Positions 37,698-47,011 of a stretch of DNA of 64,000 bases are shown one piece after another; position 1 is the first letter of the stretch; the number at the start of each line of letters is the position of its first letter. Below the pieces are notes generated by a model that did not search any database, was not told the origin of the DNA, and saw only the letters and a program-made list of their open reading frames with translations. The stretch comes from Aliiglaciecola sp. 3_MG-2023 (lineage in GTDB: Bacteria; Pseudomonadota; Gammaproteobacteria; Enterobacterales; Alteromonadaceae), in assembly GCF_030548205.1 (NCBI RefSeq), contig NZ_JAUORV010000001.1, positions 310,001 to 374,000 on the forward strand, in the 5' to 3' direction. A program made the position numbers and the translations under genes.

Positions 37698-38114
37698 TTA
37701 ATTCCAGTGTCGTTTCATCATCTGATTAAATTGTTTGTCTTCATCATCTATTACAATAACAAGAATTTTAAACAAATTTACTTCATCTAATTCCAAGGTA
37801 TAAGAACAATAGCAACTAAATACATCTTTTCCATTTTGATCACACAAGGTCCATCGTACTTTCACAAAAATAACACTCTCAGATAGGCGCATTGATTGAA
37901 TAATCTTAGGAGTATATTTGGCTATTCCCCCCGCTTTTAAGCCATTAATGAGATCAAGATTAATCTCATCAATATCCTTTTGTGAGTGACAGATCTTCTT
38001 GCTTTCATCGGTCACTATAACCAAGGGTTTTCCAGAAAATTTTCCCATTTCACTGATTAACCCTTGATTTAACGTTTCAGAATAGTTCTCAAAAAACTTC
38101 TCAATTTTTTCCAA
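37698..38114 (-). CDS. Small cytoplasmic protein, possibly NTF2/SnoaL-like
   Basis: 138 residues, no signal peptide. The N-terminal helix (IEKFFENYSETLNQG) is followed by strands with VIFVKVRWTLCDQNGKDVFSCYCSYTLE. This is compatible with the cone-shaped NTF2-like fold, but no family was recognised with certainty. It lies between queE (14 bp) and the binding-protein gene (3 bp) and is probably cotranscribed with both. No catalytic motif can be named. Confidence 0.6.
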   Translation of the reverse strand: MEKIEKFFENYSETLNQGLISEMGKFSGKPLVIVTDESKKICHSQKDIDEINLDLINGLKAGGIAKYTPKIIQSMRLSESVIFVKVRWTLCDQNGKDVFSCYCSYTLELDEVNLFKILVIVIDDEDKQFNQMMKRHWN

Positions 38115-38128
38115 TTACAGATACTCCC

Positions 38129-38812
38129 TTACTCAATGCCAATAAATTTATGGGTTTGTAAAGACAAGCGCCAATTTTTTGCAATACAGGTTTTCACTGC
38201 CAATTCAGTCGCTCTTTTTTGCTGACTGATGGGCTGTAGATAAACTAAAGGTGCAGGCTCTTGTTTAGCCCAAACTAATAATTCTTCCAATTCTGCAATA
38301 TGTTTTTCCATGGCGATGGGATGCTTAATTTCGTTTGCTCGTAATATGGCATCTTCGCGGACAGCAAATCCGCCTTTCATATCAACTTTAGGTGACACTG
38401 TGACCCAAGTCTTTGGGCTAACTTTAATCTCAAATGTTCCACTGGTTTCAACAGAAACTGAATAGCCATGGGCAAACAACGCCTCACATAATGGACGTAA
38501 ATCGTACATACAAGGCTCACCACCGGTTAAAATGACATTTTTTGCCTGATAATTTTGTTCTTTGAACAAATTTAACAATTGCGCAATTGAAGTGGAAAAC
38601 CAGCTTTCAGATTCAGCAGTTTCTGCCATGACTTGCTCAGCATCCACTTGAAATTGCGGGTCCAATGTCCAGGTATGCTTAGTGTCGCACCAAGCACAGC
38701 CAACCGGGCACCCTTGTAATCGAACAAAGATAGACGGCACACCGGTTAATGCCCCTTCACCTTGAATCGACTCGAAGACTTCATTAATTTTATATTCTAT
38801 GGGAGTTTGCAA
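38129..38812 (-). CDS. queE: 7-carboxy-7-deazaguanine synthase
   Basis: 227 residues from a TTG start at 38812, preceded by TAGAGGAAG. From there the protein reads MQTPIEYKINEVFESIQGEG, which aligns with the usual QueE beginning. An ATG at 38878 would add 22 residues and overlap the queC region. The radical-SAM cluster is in RLQGCPVGCAWCDTKHTW (three Cys), and GGEPCMYDL follows. It converts carboxytetrahydropterin to CDG in queuosine biosynthesis. It is divergent from queC. Confidence 0.93.
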   Translation of the reverse strand: MQTPIEYKINEVFESIQGEGALTGVPSIFVRLQGCPVGCAWCDTKHTWTLDPQFQVDAEQVMAETAESESWFSTSIAQLLNLFKEQNYQAKNVILTGGEPCMYDLRPLCEALFAHGYSVSVETSGTFEIKVSPKTWVTVSPKVDMKGGFAVREDAILRANEIKHPIAMEKHIAELEELLVWAKQEPAPLVYLQPISQQKRATELAVKTCIAKNWRLSLQTHKFIGIE

Positions 38813-38925
38813 ATAGACTTCCTCTAGCACTTTGACTCGCTTAACGGCATAATTCGCCTTTTTACGGTTTGCAGTCAAAGATTTGTTACTGCATTAAAAC
38901 AATAGATTATAGAGAAGCAAGGCAA

Positions 38926-39582
38926 ATGTCACAAAAGGTAGTGGTAATTTTTTCAGGTGGGATGGATTCTTTCACTGTACTTAACAAAGTCATACGCGAA
39001 GGTTATGAAGTCTATGCCCTGTCTTTCGACTACGGCCAGCGTCATAATAAAGAGCTGACTTACGCGGCAAATGTGTGTAAAGAGCTAAACATAGCGCATA
39101 AAATCGTCGATATATCCGCGATAAACCAGCTAATTGGTGGTTCATCTTTAACCTCAGACATCGATGTGCCCGAAGGCCATTATGAACAAGAAAGCATGAA
39201 GACCACGGTTGTTCCTAATCGCAATATGATTTTATTGTCGATGGCCGTGGGATACGCTGTTTCTCTGGAAGCCAATAAAGTATTTTATGGTGCCCATTCA
39301 GGTGACCATGCGATTTACCCCGATTGCCGTCCCGAATTTGTCCACAGAATGAATGACGTATGTGCCATTGCAAATTATGAAGCCGTTGAAATTGCTTGCC
39401 CCTATTTAGATGTTAGCAAAACCGATATCCTCACCGACGGTTTAAAAATGGGATTAGACTACAACAAGACATGGACATGTTATAACGGTCGTGAAAAAGC
39501 CTGCGGTAAATGTGGCGCTTGTCAGGAGCGACTCGAAGCCTTTGCACACAACAATGCAACCGATCCCCTCGCCTACGAATAA
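38926..39582 (+). CDS. queC: 7-cyano-7-deazaguanine synthase
   Basis: 218 residues from the ATG at 38926, with GCAAGGC just upstream. [14 protein letters not shown] (the PP-loop) begins at residue 5. The C-terminal zinc site is [19 protein letters not shown] (four Cys). It makes preQ0 from CDG, ammonia and ATP, the step after QueE. The 113-bp gap between queC and queE holds both promoters. I did not see a preQ1 riboswitch. Confidence 0.96.
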   Translation: MSQKVVVIFSGGMDSFTVLNKVIREGYEVYALSFDYGQRHNKELTYAANVCKELNIAHKIVDISAINQLIGGSSLTSDIDVPEGHYEQESMKTTVVPNRNMILLSMAVGYAVSLEANKVFYGAHSGDHAIYPDCRPEFVHRMNDVCAIANYEAVEIACPYLDVSKTDILTDGLKMGLDYNKTWTCYNGREKACGKCGACQERLEAFAHNNATDPLAYE

Positions 39583-39593
39583 AACGAGTAACA

Positions 39594-40217
39594 ATGATGT
39601 CTAATGAAAAGCAAAAAGTGGTGTTAGCAACGGGTAACAAAGGTAAGGTTAGGGAATTCGAACGCCTGCTTGAGAACTTCCCTTATACAGTAGTGCCGCA
39701 AAGTGAATTTGATCTGCCTGAAGCAGAAGAAACGGGCACTACCTTCGTGGAAAACGCGATTATCAAGGCTCGGCACGCTGCCAAATTAACTGGACTACCA
39801 GCCATCGCAGATGACTCAGGTTTGGCCGTAGACGCCCTCGGGGGAGCCCCTGGCGTCTATTCATCACGATATGCGGGAGTTGACGCTGACGATCAGCAAA
39901 ACCTTGAGAAGCTGTTAACTGAAATGCAGGGCGTGGCAGATGAAAATCGCGCCGCGCGGTTTTTATGCGTCATTGTATTTATGCAGTCGGCACAAGATCC
40001 AACCCCAATAATTTGCCAAGGCGAATGGCACGGCCATATTAGTCAGGTGCGTCGCGGAGAAAAAGGCTTTGGCTATGATCCGGTGTTTTGGGTGTCTTCA
40101 CAAAATCAAACCGCAGCCCAACTGCCAGCGGAAGTGAAAAACCGACTTAGTCACCGTGGCAAAGCTATGGCGAAACTATTGGAGAGTTTGTCAGACAAAA
40201 TTGGGTTAATGGATTGA
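39594..40217 (+). CDS. rdgB: RdgB/HAM1 non-canonical purine NTP pyrophosphatase
   Basis: About 207 residues from the double ATG at 39594/39597. The open frame extends further upstream into queC but that part is not conserved. [18 protein letters not shown] (substrate loop), [26 protein letters not shown], and [12 protein letters not shown] are all family hallmarks. It hydrolyses dITP, dXTP and ITP to keep them out of DNA. It overlaps hemW by 4 bp, the same order as in E. coli. Confidence 0.96.
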   Translation: MMSNEKQKVVLATGNKGKVREFERLLENFPYTVVPQSEFDLPEAEETGTTFVENAIIKARHAAKLTGLPAIADDSGLAVDALGGAPGVYSSRYAGVDADDQQNLEKLLTEMQGVADENRAARFLCVIVFMQSAQDPTPIICQGEWHGHISQVRRGEKGFGYDPVFWVSSQNQTAAQLPAEVKNRLSHRGKAMAKLLESLSDKIGLMD

Positions 40218-41353
40218 TCGCGCCACCGCTATCCCTTTATATTCACATTCCCTGGTGTGTTCAGAAATGTCCATACTGTGATTTTAATTCCCATGGAATG
40301 AAACAAGCGATTCCAGAAAAAGAATATGTTCAGCACCTATTGGCCGATCTTGAATTCGATGCAAAACAGGTGCAAGATCGTCAGGTAAATACGATTTTTA
40401 TTGGTGGCGGAACCCCGAGTTTACTCAGTGCAGACGCACTAAGTACGCTGTTAACGGGTGTTAAGCAACGGGTAAATTTAGCCCCTGATGCAGAGATCAC
40501 CTTAGAAGCGAACCCTGGCACAGTGGAAAGCCAAAAATTCAGTGATTTTAGTCACGCTGGAGTGAATCGTATTTCCATTGGAGTGCAGAGTTTCCAGCCT
40601 GAAAAGCTCCTAGCCTTGGGACGTATACATAATGACTCCCAAGCCCTAAACGCCGCACAATTTGCCAGAAATGCTGGGTTAAATAGCTTCAATTTAGACT
40701 TGATGCACGGCTTACCTAATCAATCCATTGAGGATGCCTTGAGCGATTTGCAAACAGCCATTTTACAACGGCCCCCGCACCTATCATGGTATCAATTGAC
40801 CATTGAGCCTAATACGCAATTTCATTCCAAGCCGCCAACTTTACCCGATGACGATATTCTGTGGGATATCCAGGAGCAAGGGCAAGTTTTACTCGATGCG
40901 GCAGGCTATAAACAATATGAAATTAGTGCATACAGCCTTCCCGGGCAGCAATGCCAGCATAATCTAAACTATTGGCGTTTCGGCGATTATTTAGGAATAG
41001 GTTGTGGTGCCCATAGCAAAATTAGTGATCCGGCAACTGGAAAGATAACGCGAACGGAGAAAGTGAAACATCCTCGCGGTTATATGGATTTAAGCAAAGA
41101 TTATGCTTATAAAAGCTGGCAAGTGCCCCCTGAGGATATACCTTTTGAGTTTTTTATGAATCGATTACGCTTACTGGAAGCTTGTCCGAAACAGGATTAT
41201 GAAATGCTGACAGGGCAACCCCTTAGCAAAGCTTTACAGCAAAACTTGCAAATTGCGCTACACAAGGGATTAATTTCTGAGACGCAAGATGCGTGGCAAT
41301 TAACCTTATTAGGAAAGCGCTATCTGAATACGCTGTTAGAAACCCTAGTTTGA
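40214..41353 (+). CDS. hemW: Radical-SAM heme chaperone HemW
   Basis: 379 residues from a TTG that overlaps the rdgB stop (TTGA). [18 protein letters not shown] carries the CxxxCxxC 4Fe-4S motif. The motif [11 protein letters not shown] and EANPGTVE lie at 65-95, and the HemN C-terminal domain follows. It lacks the extra N-terminal region of true HemN, so HemW (formerly YggW), a heme-binding chaperone, is the better name. The rdgB-hemW-yggN order supports this. Confidence 0.94.
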   Translation: MIAPPLSLYIHIPWCVQKCPYCDFNSHGMKQAIPEKEYVQHLLADLEFDAKQVQDRQVNTIFIGGGTPSLLSADALSTLLTGVKQRVNLAPDAEITLEANPGTVESQKFSDFSHAGVNRISIGVQSFQPEKLLALGRIHNDSQALNAAQFARNAGLNSFNLDLMHGLPNQSIEDALSDLQTAILQRPPHLSWYQLTIEPNTQFHSKPPTLPDDDILWDIQEQGQVLLDAAGYKQYEISAYSLPGQQCQHNLNYWRFGDYLGIGCGAHSKISDPATGKITRTEKVKHPRGYMDLSKDYAYKSWQVPPEDIPFEFFMNRLRLLEACPKQDYEMLTGQPLSKALQQNLQIALHKGLISETQDAWQLTLLGKRYLNTLLETLV

Positions 41354-41376
41354 ATTAACAAACACGTAGGAGAAGA

Positions 41377-42165
41377 TTAATTTGAAGTTTTGGTTTTTGA
41401 AGTAATGATGACATTGATATCACTAAGTGCTGGAACATTTGCCCGTAAGTCTTCTTCTATGCGGTCTAGATGATTCATTTTTTTGCAAAACCAGTGGGCT
41501 TTTTTACGCAAATATTGCGCTTTTGAGCCTACTTGCCTTTCCAGCTCCTGTCCCATTGCTTCAATACGTTGGGATAAATCATCCACTTTTTGCTCAGTTT
41601 CCTCGCCACTTCCGTCACTTAACCCGCCAATAGCCGACAATACGCCACCTAACGAGGTGTTAAATGCTTTTTCTAGTTGTGCTTCTATTTCTTCATCAAC
41701 TAAATCGTTCACATTTTCTAAGCGTCCTGGGCCGATGTAAAAATTTTCATTCGCTTGAATGAATCTTTCTTTAATTCGATTTTGCACCCGCTGTAGGGAC
41801 GATTGGACTTCTTCGTAATTTGTATTATCGACACCAACCAGGCCTTGGTAAACATGTTCAACGGTTTCTACAGCCAGTTGTACCCCTTCGGTAGCCAGAA
41901 TAATCATTTTCGGCACCACATAATGAATACCCGTAGAGAAGTCTTCTAGCTCCCTTTGCTGTTCATCAGCCAGTTGAACAACGTCTCCTAACACAATTAA
42001 TTGATTGGTATCGTTGATTTGATAAACCGTGCGGTTGTGATCATCCACAACACGGATCTGGCGCTCGTTTACTACCACTCCGTATTTGAGATCTATGTCA
42101 CATTTGAGATCCGCAAAACTGGTCAGCGGAAAAATCAAACAGATTGTTAACAGCAAAGCTCGCAT
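41377..42165 (-). CDS. yggN: YggN family protein (DUF2884)
   Basis: 262 residues with a signal peptide cleaved after FADL (about 18). CDIDLKYGVVVNERQIRV and YQINDTNQLIVLGDVVQL are typical of DUF2884. Most of the rest is helical with GVQLAVETVEHVYQGL. Periplasmic, function unknown. It is convergent with hemW, as the neighbourhood in enterics would predict (there yggM and ansB lie between). Confidence 0.9.
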   Translation of the reverse strand: MRALLLTICLIFPLTSFADLKCDIDLKYGVVVNERQIRVVDDHNRTVYQINDTNQLIVLGDVVQLADEQQRELEDFSTGIHYVVPKMIILATEGVQLAVETVEHVYQGLVGVDNTNYEEVQSSLQRVQNRIKERFIQANENFYIGPGRLENVNDLVDEEIEAQLEKAFNTSLGGVLSAIGGLSDGSGEETEQKVDDLSQRIEAMGQELERQVGSKAQYLRKKAHWFCKKMNHLDRIEEDLRANVPALSDINVIITSKTKTSN

Positions 42166-42254
42166 TCATACACACCTAAAATAATCTAAGGCTATTGTGA
42201 ACCCAAACTTGCTGGAAAAAAAGTGGGGAATAGATAAGCCGAATAAAATATAAG

Positions 42255-42761
42255 TTAATCGGCAGTGCGCACTAATCTAACAAACACAAACAGGTCTTTT
42301 TGTTTTATGGAATTACTACTATTAAAAAATGCCACAACCCAAGCCCGCTGCGGATCTGATAATGAAGGTGTGGAACTCCAATAGTCATCTGACGGGGTAT
42401 TGGGAAAGCGTGTTTCATTAATGGCCGGTCGCACACATTGTCTTTCTGTCAGGCTCGCCAGTTCTTTGACATTGGGCAATCGCCATCCGTCTAAACTGGC
42501 GAACTCGTAGCCGTGGGCTTGCTGCAAGGCCTGTTGCCAGGTTAAGGCATCAGCATCACCGGTACAACTGCCGTTTTCCCAAGTTTGCCCTATGCTACAT
42601 TGCATCCACATTAAGTCGTGATCGGTGTCGGTCACAGTGCCATCGCCATTATCAACGAATTGCGTCTCAGAAGCAGTTTCAGGTGCATCAGACAAACAGG
42701 TTTGCGCACTTGCCATCCCTGTTAACAACGACATAGCACAAGCAAATAGGGTAAATTTCAT
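42255..42761 (-). CDS. Secreted DUF1566 domain protein
   Basis: 168 residues: signal peptide of about 19 residues (MASAQ), then one DUF1566 (Lcl C-terminal) domain. Characteristic strands are VDNGDGTVTDTDHDLMWMQCS, LTWQQALQQA, GWRLPNVKELASL, YWSSTPSLSDPQRAW and VFVRLVR. The domain resembles a C-type lectin-like fold; the role is not established. It starts 1 bp after the larger DUF1566 lipoprotein gene ends, so the pair is an operon. Confidence 0.88.
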   Translation of the reverse strand: MKFTLFACAMSLLTGMASAQTCLSDAPETASETQFVDNGDGTVTDTDHDLMWMQCSIGQTWENGSCTGDADALTWQQALQQAHGYEFASLDGWRLPNVKELASLTERQCVRPAINETRFPNTPSDDYWSSTPSLSDPQRAWVVAFFNSSNSIKQKDLFVFVRLVRTAD

Positions 42762-42762
42762 C

Positions 42763-44481
42763 TTAACGTCCTCCTCGTACTAAGCGCACTTTGCCTAAGG
42801 TAGATTTATTTAAAAAGTTATCGTTGCCAGTGGAGAAATCAATGGCCCATGCGGTTTGCGAGGCATCATCTGAGACGCCATCAGCACTTGGTTGGCTGGT
42901 CCAATACCAAAGGGGGGAGGTCACAAAATCGTCAGTGTAAGGAAAATAATTTACATCTATTTTTGTCCCCGTGACATTGCCGTAATGCACCAAGGATAAC
43001 AATTCGTTGTGGGTAGGTAATCGCCAGTCGTAGAAGTTACACAGTCCTGCTTGATTCACTGCAGCGACAAAAGACTCAGTATCACATTGGTCGTTGTCAC
43101 AAGTTAACCCTGCACTACCCTCGGCCCCTTCGTAGCCGCCGTTAAGGTCTCCCTGGTACCAGCTAAATGCATGCTCAGCACCGTGTAACTCGCTATCATC
43201 GGTTTTCACTTCCCATACCAATCCGGTGGTATTGTCGCGCACACAACTCCAATCTTCGCTGGTCTCGTCTTGTTCGTCTCCAATGGCATCTAGTTTAGTG
43301 AAGTCAAAGCCTTGTTCACCTCGTCCCGCTTTTTCTAACAAGCCATTTTCACTAATAATATCTTGCCCCCGTTGGCCATCTTGCCCTGGATAATCTGGCT
43401 GATGCCCGGTGCCATTCTCACTAACTGAGGCTTGCAAAGTCACCCCAGTATCATTCAAGTTGCTAATGGGCAATGGTTTGATGCGCACGTTAATGCTGTC
43501 TTCTACTTCATTGCCGAAACTATCGGTGACCACTAAGGTAAAGGTAATTAACTCTGTTTGTGTTACTAGCGGTGCAACTGCATAGGTTTGCTGTGCACTA
43601 CGATTATTAATATCTGGTACTAGCTCTGAATCATTTAACCAGTCGTATACCAAAGGCAGTCCTTCAGGAATACTGGTGCTAGCTTCCCCTGTTAGCAAAA
43701 TAATTTCCCCTGAATACACCTGATGATCAACGCCAGCATCCACAACCGGCTGAGTTTGACTGGCACTTAATACGTTGAGTGTAATGGTAGCGGTGTCTTG
43801 GGCCCCTTCCTGGTCTGTTACCGTTAATTCAAAGCTCAATGAATTGGCATCATCTAAAATTGGGGTAATAAAAGCGATGCTATCTCCGTCCAAACTGACA
43901 CTATCTAACACCTCAACTCCGGCAGTTTGTTGCCAGCGCCATGCCGCTATTGGGTCAAGGCTGTCCGCAGGGTCAACATCACTGCTGGTGCTGCCATCTA
44001 GGGTGACTTCAATGCCAGCGGGATAGCTGCCTGTGGTGACTGGATCAAGTACTTCTATTAAGGCGCTTGGTTGTTCATTAACTGGATTGATTACATACTC
44101 AACTGTATCCGAGCCTTGATTTCCATTTTCATCTGTTACGACTAAGGTCAACACATAGGTTAGATTTTCAGTGGTCGAGGGGGCAACAAAAGTGGCGGCA
44201 GACGAGTTCACATCTTCTTGGGTAATAGTGAGTGCGGGTGAGGCACTCCAAGTGTAGGTTAAAGTATCGGTGGTGCCTTGTGCGGTGGCGCTAAGCACCA
44301 CAGTGCTCTGTTCATTGACACTCTGATTCGCACCCGCATTTACCAACACATCAGGGGTGGGTTGATCGGTATCGCTATCAAGGGAACTCCCTGAGCACCC
44401 AGTCATTATCAAGGCAAAAATGATTACAACCAGAACGTTGCTATGTCTACGAAATAAAGTATGTTTCAAGAAAAACCCCAT
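42763..44481 (-). CDS. Lipoprotein with three PKD-like domains and a C-terminal DUF1566 domain
   Basis: 572 residues if it starts at the ATG at 44481. An earlier in-frame ATG at 44517 gives 584, but the lipoprotein signal works best from the later one: LVVIIFALIMTGC, lipobox MTGC. Three Ig-like PKD/REJ modules follow: AGANQSVNEQSTVVLSATA near 40, a second near 135 (LDGSTSSDVDPADSL), and a third near 245 (AGVDHQVYSGEIILLTGEA). The last 200 residues are DUF1566 (DNTTGLVWEVKT, FYDWRLPTHNELLSL, YWTSQPSAD, KVRLVRGG). Probably a surface-exposed adhesin-like protein. It pairs with the smaller DUF1566 gene. Confidence 0.87.
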   Translation of the reverse strand: MGFFLKHTLFRRHSNVLVVIIFALIMTGCSGSSLDSDTDQPTPDVLVNAGANQSVNEQSTVVLSATAQGTTDTLTYTWSASPALTITQEDVNSSAATFVAPSTTENLTYVLTLVVTDENGNQGSDTVEYVINPVNEQPSALIEVLDPVTTGSYPAGIEVTLDGSTSSDVDPADSLDPIAAWRWQQTAGVEVLDSVSLDGDSIAFITPILDDANSLSFELTVTDQEGAQDTATITLNVLSASQTQPVVDAGVDHQVYSGEIILLTGEASTSIPEGLPLVYDWLNDSELVPDINNRSAQQTYAVAPLVTQTELITFTLVVTDSFGNEVEDSINVRIKPLPISNLNDTGVTLQASVSENGTGHQPDYPGQDGQRGQDIISENGLLEKAGRGEQGFDFTKLDAIGDEQDETSEDWSCVRDNTTGLVWEVKTDDSELHGAEHAFSWYQGDLNGGYEGAEGSAGLTCDNDQCDTESFVAAVNQAGLCNFYDWRLPTHNELLSLVHYGNVTGTKIDVNYFPYTDDFVTSPLWYWTSQPSADGVSDDASQTAWAIDFSTGNDNFLNKSTLGKVRLVRGGR

Positions 44482-44600
44482 AATTGACGGCTCACTATTA
44501 GTGGATAAGCAAATCAATATTCGCTTACATCATAGGGAGAATTTAGCAATTTATATACCAAAGGATGTGAAATGAGATTCACTGGGAGTGAACAACATGC

Positions 44601-45086
44601 TCAGGGTTTGAGTTTTTCTTCCAATGCATTCAACGTCACTTGCAGCGCTTCATAACTTTTTTTATTCTCCGCCACATCAGTAACATCGTAAATCATCATA
44701 CAAATGGTAGTCACTTGGCCCGTGGCACTCGATAATGGCGAGATGGTGATATTTTGATACATGAAGTCTTCACACCCGGTAATAGGGCGGTAGTTCGGAA
44801 ATCTAAATAAAAAAGGTCGCTGCTCCCAGGTCATAAATGCGCGAGTGCCTAATTCGAACACGGGGCGGGTTTTACGACGTAACCATTGGGAGTTTATGTC
44901 GGGGAATAGTTCGAACAAGCTTCTATTTTGTACATGGGAGGGTAACAAGCCACTATGACTTTCCATGAAAGCATTCCATACTTTCACCTCAAAGTTTTGA
45001 TTTAGCACCACTATGCCAACATCAACGGTTTGCACCATATCCATCATCCAGTGGAATTCCGCCATATCGTCATGTTGAGGCACCAT
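44601..45086 (-). CDS. PAS domain protein
   Basis: 161 residues, essentially one PAS domain (about 10-140): TVDVGIVVLNQNFEVKVWNAFMESHSG near 20, then LFELFPDI, ending in a short helix. No kinase or cyclase output is attached. It starts at the stop of the response-regulator gene (1-bp overlap), so the two are cotranscribed and probably work together. It might be a sensory partner for the CheX-like regulator. Confidence 0.85.
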   Translation of the reverse strand: MVPQHDDMAEFHWMMDMVQTVDVGIVVLNQNFEVKVWNAFMESHSGLLPSHVQNRSLFELFPDINSQWLRRKTRPVFELGTRAFMTWEQRPFLFRFPNYRPITGCEDFMYQNITISPLSSATGQVTTICMMIYDVTDVAENKKSYEALQVTLNALEEKLKP

Positions 45087-46081
45087 TACTCCTCCAATAA
45101 GTGTGACAGTTTATAATTCATGACTTGCATGGATTCTTCAGTAAATAACAACACTAAATCACATTGCACATTATAGCCCTCTAACCCATAACTAAGCTCA
45201 ATAGCTAGGGTTCTGCGCCATTTAGCTTTATTGTTTGAAATCAGTTCCGAAACACTTCGGTGTTGTCCAAGCACCATGGGATGTCCCTGACTAAAATGTA
45301 TATCAAGTTGAGTGGCAAAGCCTCTCAAACAGGTTCCAATTAAAATATTGGCGGCATCCATTAATAGTTCAAGTTGTACCTGATCGTCGACTTCCTCGGT
45401 AATGTCCATTATTTTAGCCACATCACCAAAGCTCGAATCACTTAATATGAACAGCGCTTCCCCCGACACTCCGGCACCTAAGAACCCTTGGCAAATACCC
45501 GATACAGAGTCTTTATCTTCTATATCTTGCAGCATCATGTGCAGCTCAGACACTTCAATTAGATTGACATTGGGGATTGGCAGTTTCACAAATACGTTAA
45601 GCATTCGTGCAAGATGATCGCCCGCCTGCCCCATGGCAATATTGGTTATCTCTTGATAACAGTCTCGAATATCTGCGGTTAAAGAACTACTTAGAATTTG
45701 CTTTTCGGGGACCTCTTTGCCAATAAGTTTGTGTTTCACTAACACGTCATGAATGCGATCAGGGTTAACTGGCTTTTCTATAAATTCGATAGCACCCAAG
45801 GCTTTTACTCTCTCGTGGGCAGTGGGCTGAACATCACCACTAATCACAATAACCTTAGAACTAAGTTGCTTTTTGTGGATCATTTTCAGGGTTTCATAGC
45901 CGTCCAGTACGGGCATATTGAGATCAAGAAACATAAGCTGCCCTTTCCCCTCCTCGATTGCAGCAATTGCCTCTTTCCCGTGTTTAGCAAAATGAATCGC
46001 AACCTGCCAATCTTGGGGAAGGCACTTAGCAACTTGTTTGCGTGCGACCATAGAATCGTCACATATCAACACTGAAAACAT
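45086..46081 (-). CDS. Response regulator with C-terminal CheX/CheC-like domain
   Basis: 331 residues. The receiver domain covers 1-120: LICDDSMVARK (acidic pair), FLDLNMPVLDG (phospho-Asp near 53), VISGD, and FIEKPVN (Lys). Residues 165-320 resemble the CheC/CheX/FliY phosphatase fold, with LELLMDAANILIGTCLRGFATQLD near 245. The usual ExxN catalytic motif is changed to DAAN, so phosphatase activity is uncertain. It is cotranscribed with a PAS protein. Not near chemotaxis genes here, so a role in chemotaxis or surface behaviour is inferred. Confidence 0.85.
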   Translation of the reverse strand: MFSVLICDDSMVARKQVAKCLPQDWQVAIHFAKHGKEAIAAIEEGKGQLMFLDLNMPVLDGYETLKMIHKKQLSSKVIVISGDVQPTAHERVKALGAIEFIEKPVNPDRIHDVLVKHKLIGKEVPEKQILSSSLTADIRDCYQEITNIAMGQAGDHLARMLNVFVKLPIPNVNLIEVSELHMMLQDIEDKDSVSGICQGFLGAGVSGEALFILSDSSFGDVAKIMDITEEVDDQVQLELLMDAANILIGTCLRGFATQLDIHFSQGHPMVLGQHRSVSELISNNKAKWRRTLAIELSYGLEGYNVQCDLVLLFTEESMQVMNYKLSHLLEE

Positions 46082-46546
46082 ATTAATTCGTATTCTCTAT
46101 TCAAATAAAAACGCCACGGGAAGACAAAGCGGCACATTAAGGGTAAATTTTTTCAACAAAAAAGCAATAAATTCATCCGCTTATCAGATGCCTTATGTTA
46201 ATAAATAGCAGTGTTTGAAAATTACACCAATTAAAATCCGTCTTTAGGGCGGTTTTTGCTGTAAACCTAGGGGTGAGTACGAAAACAAATCGCCAATGGC
46301 TCAGTTATTGTTTTGTTGAATCAATAGATGACAAAAAAAGAGGCTGCGTTTTGCAACTAACAGCCTCTATTTATTCCAGGAATTAATACATGTTTAAGAA
46401 ATGAGTTTCAAAAGCATATATTCATCGGTTCACTACGCCGACGTTTTAATCTTTTCACACAATTCACCGTTTAACAGAAAATTGTGATGAAATCACACCA
46501 TTTTGAGTTAAACACCTCCTTATTTAATTTACCTATTAATTCAGCA
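46082..46546. other. Intergenic region with two terminator-like hairpins
   Basis: 465 bp with no convincing gene. A hairpin ccgtc-tttag-ggcgg followed by TTTTT lies at 46236-46256 on the plus strand, and a stronger minus-strand hairpin lies at 46331-46367. It includes the promoter of the response-regulator gene on the minus strand. Confidence 0.5.
46331..46367 (-). terminator. Terminator-like hairpin
   Basis: Stem gaggctg / cagcctc with a 14-base loop. On the minus strand it is followed by a run of seven Ts. It could end transcription from the DUF3718-like gene after the repeat block, or a small RNA. Confidence 0.55.
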
Positions 46547-46672
46547 CCCGTAGCATGGCCTTTAGGCCATGGGGTTTTAGGCCATGTGTTTTCTTCACGC
46601 CAATGATTGGTGCGGGGCTAAAGCCACCGCCTACAAGGCACATCCTCCACCGCATAAATACCGTGCTACGGG
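46547..46672. repeat. REPIN-like interspersed repeat block 5
   Basis: One full unit: CCGTAGCATGGCCTTTAGGC, spacer, and inverted GGGGCTAAAGCCACCGCCTA. A partial CCGTGCTACGGG edge follows, abutting the stop codon of the DUF3718-like gene. Confidence 0.85.
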
Positions 46673-47011
46673 CTATCTTTTGGCTAACATTTTGTCGTAA
46701 TTAACATTTACTTTTCGGGCTAAAAATCCTGCGGTTTCGTGGGCGTCATGCATGGCCGCAAACTCAAGGGCTGATTGGCCATTGCACATCAATCCTTTCG
46801 CCACTTTCTTATAATTCAGGTTGCTGGACTTCACTGCTTTTTGCAGTTGTATGCGGCTATCACTTTTTAACGCTTTGCAAACTTTCACTAAGGATGCTTG
46901 TTGATAGGATGTTAGATGTGAAGCAGCGAACGCAGAATTACTTGCAAATGCGCCTAACATAATTGCAATTAACATGACTTTTTTATTGTTTACGCTATTC
47001 AGAATTTTCAT
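46673..47011 (-). CDS. Small periplasmic protein, DUF3718-like
   Basis: 112 residues with a signal peptide (cleavage near SAFAA, about 30). The mature part has two Cys in VCKALKSDSRIQLQKAVKSSNLN and GLMCNGQSALEFAAMHDA, an arrangement I associate with DUF3718 proteins of Alteromonadales. Function unknown. Its stop codon directly abuts the repeat block. The family name is from memory and moderately certain. Confidence 0.7.
   Translation of the reverse strand: MKILNSVNNKKVMLIAIMLGAFASNSAFAASHLTSYQQASLVKVCKALKSDSRIQLQKAVKSSNLNYKKVAKGLMCNGQSALEFAAMHDAHETAGFLARKVNVNYDKMLAKR

Noticed and set aside
38813-38925. preQ1 riboswitch before queC
   Set aside because: No aptamer-like stem with the conserved A-rich tail was found in the 113-bp gap.
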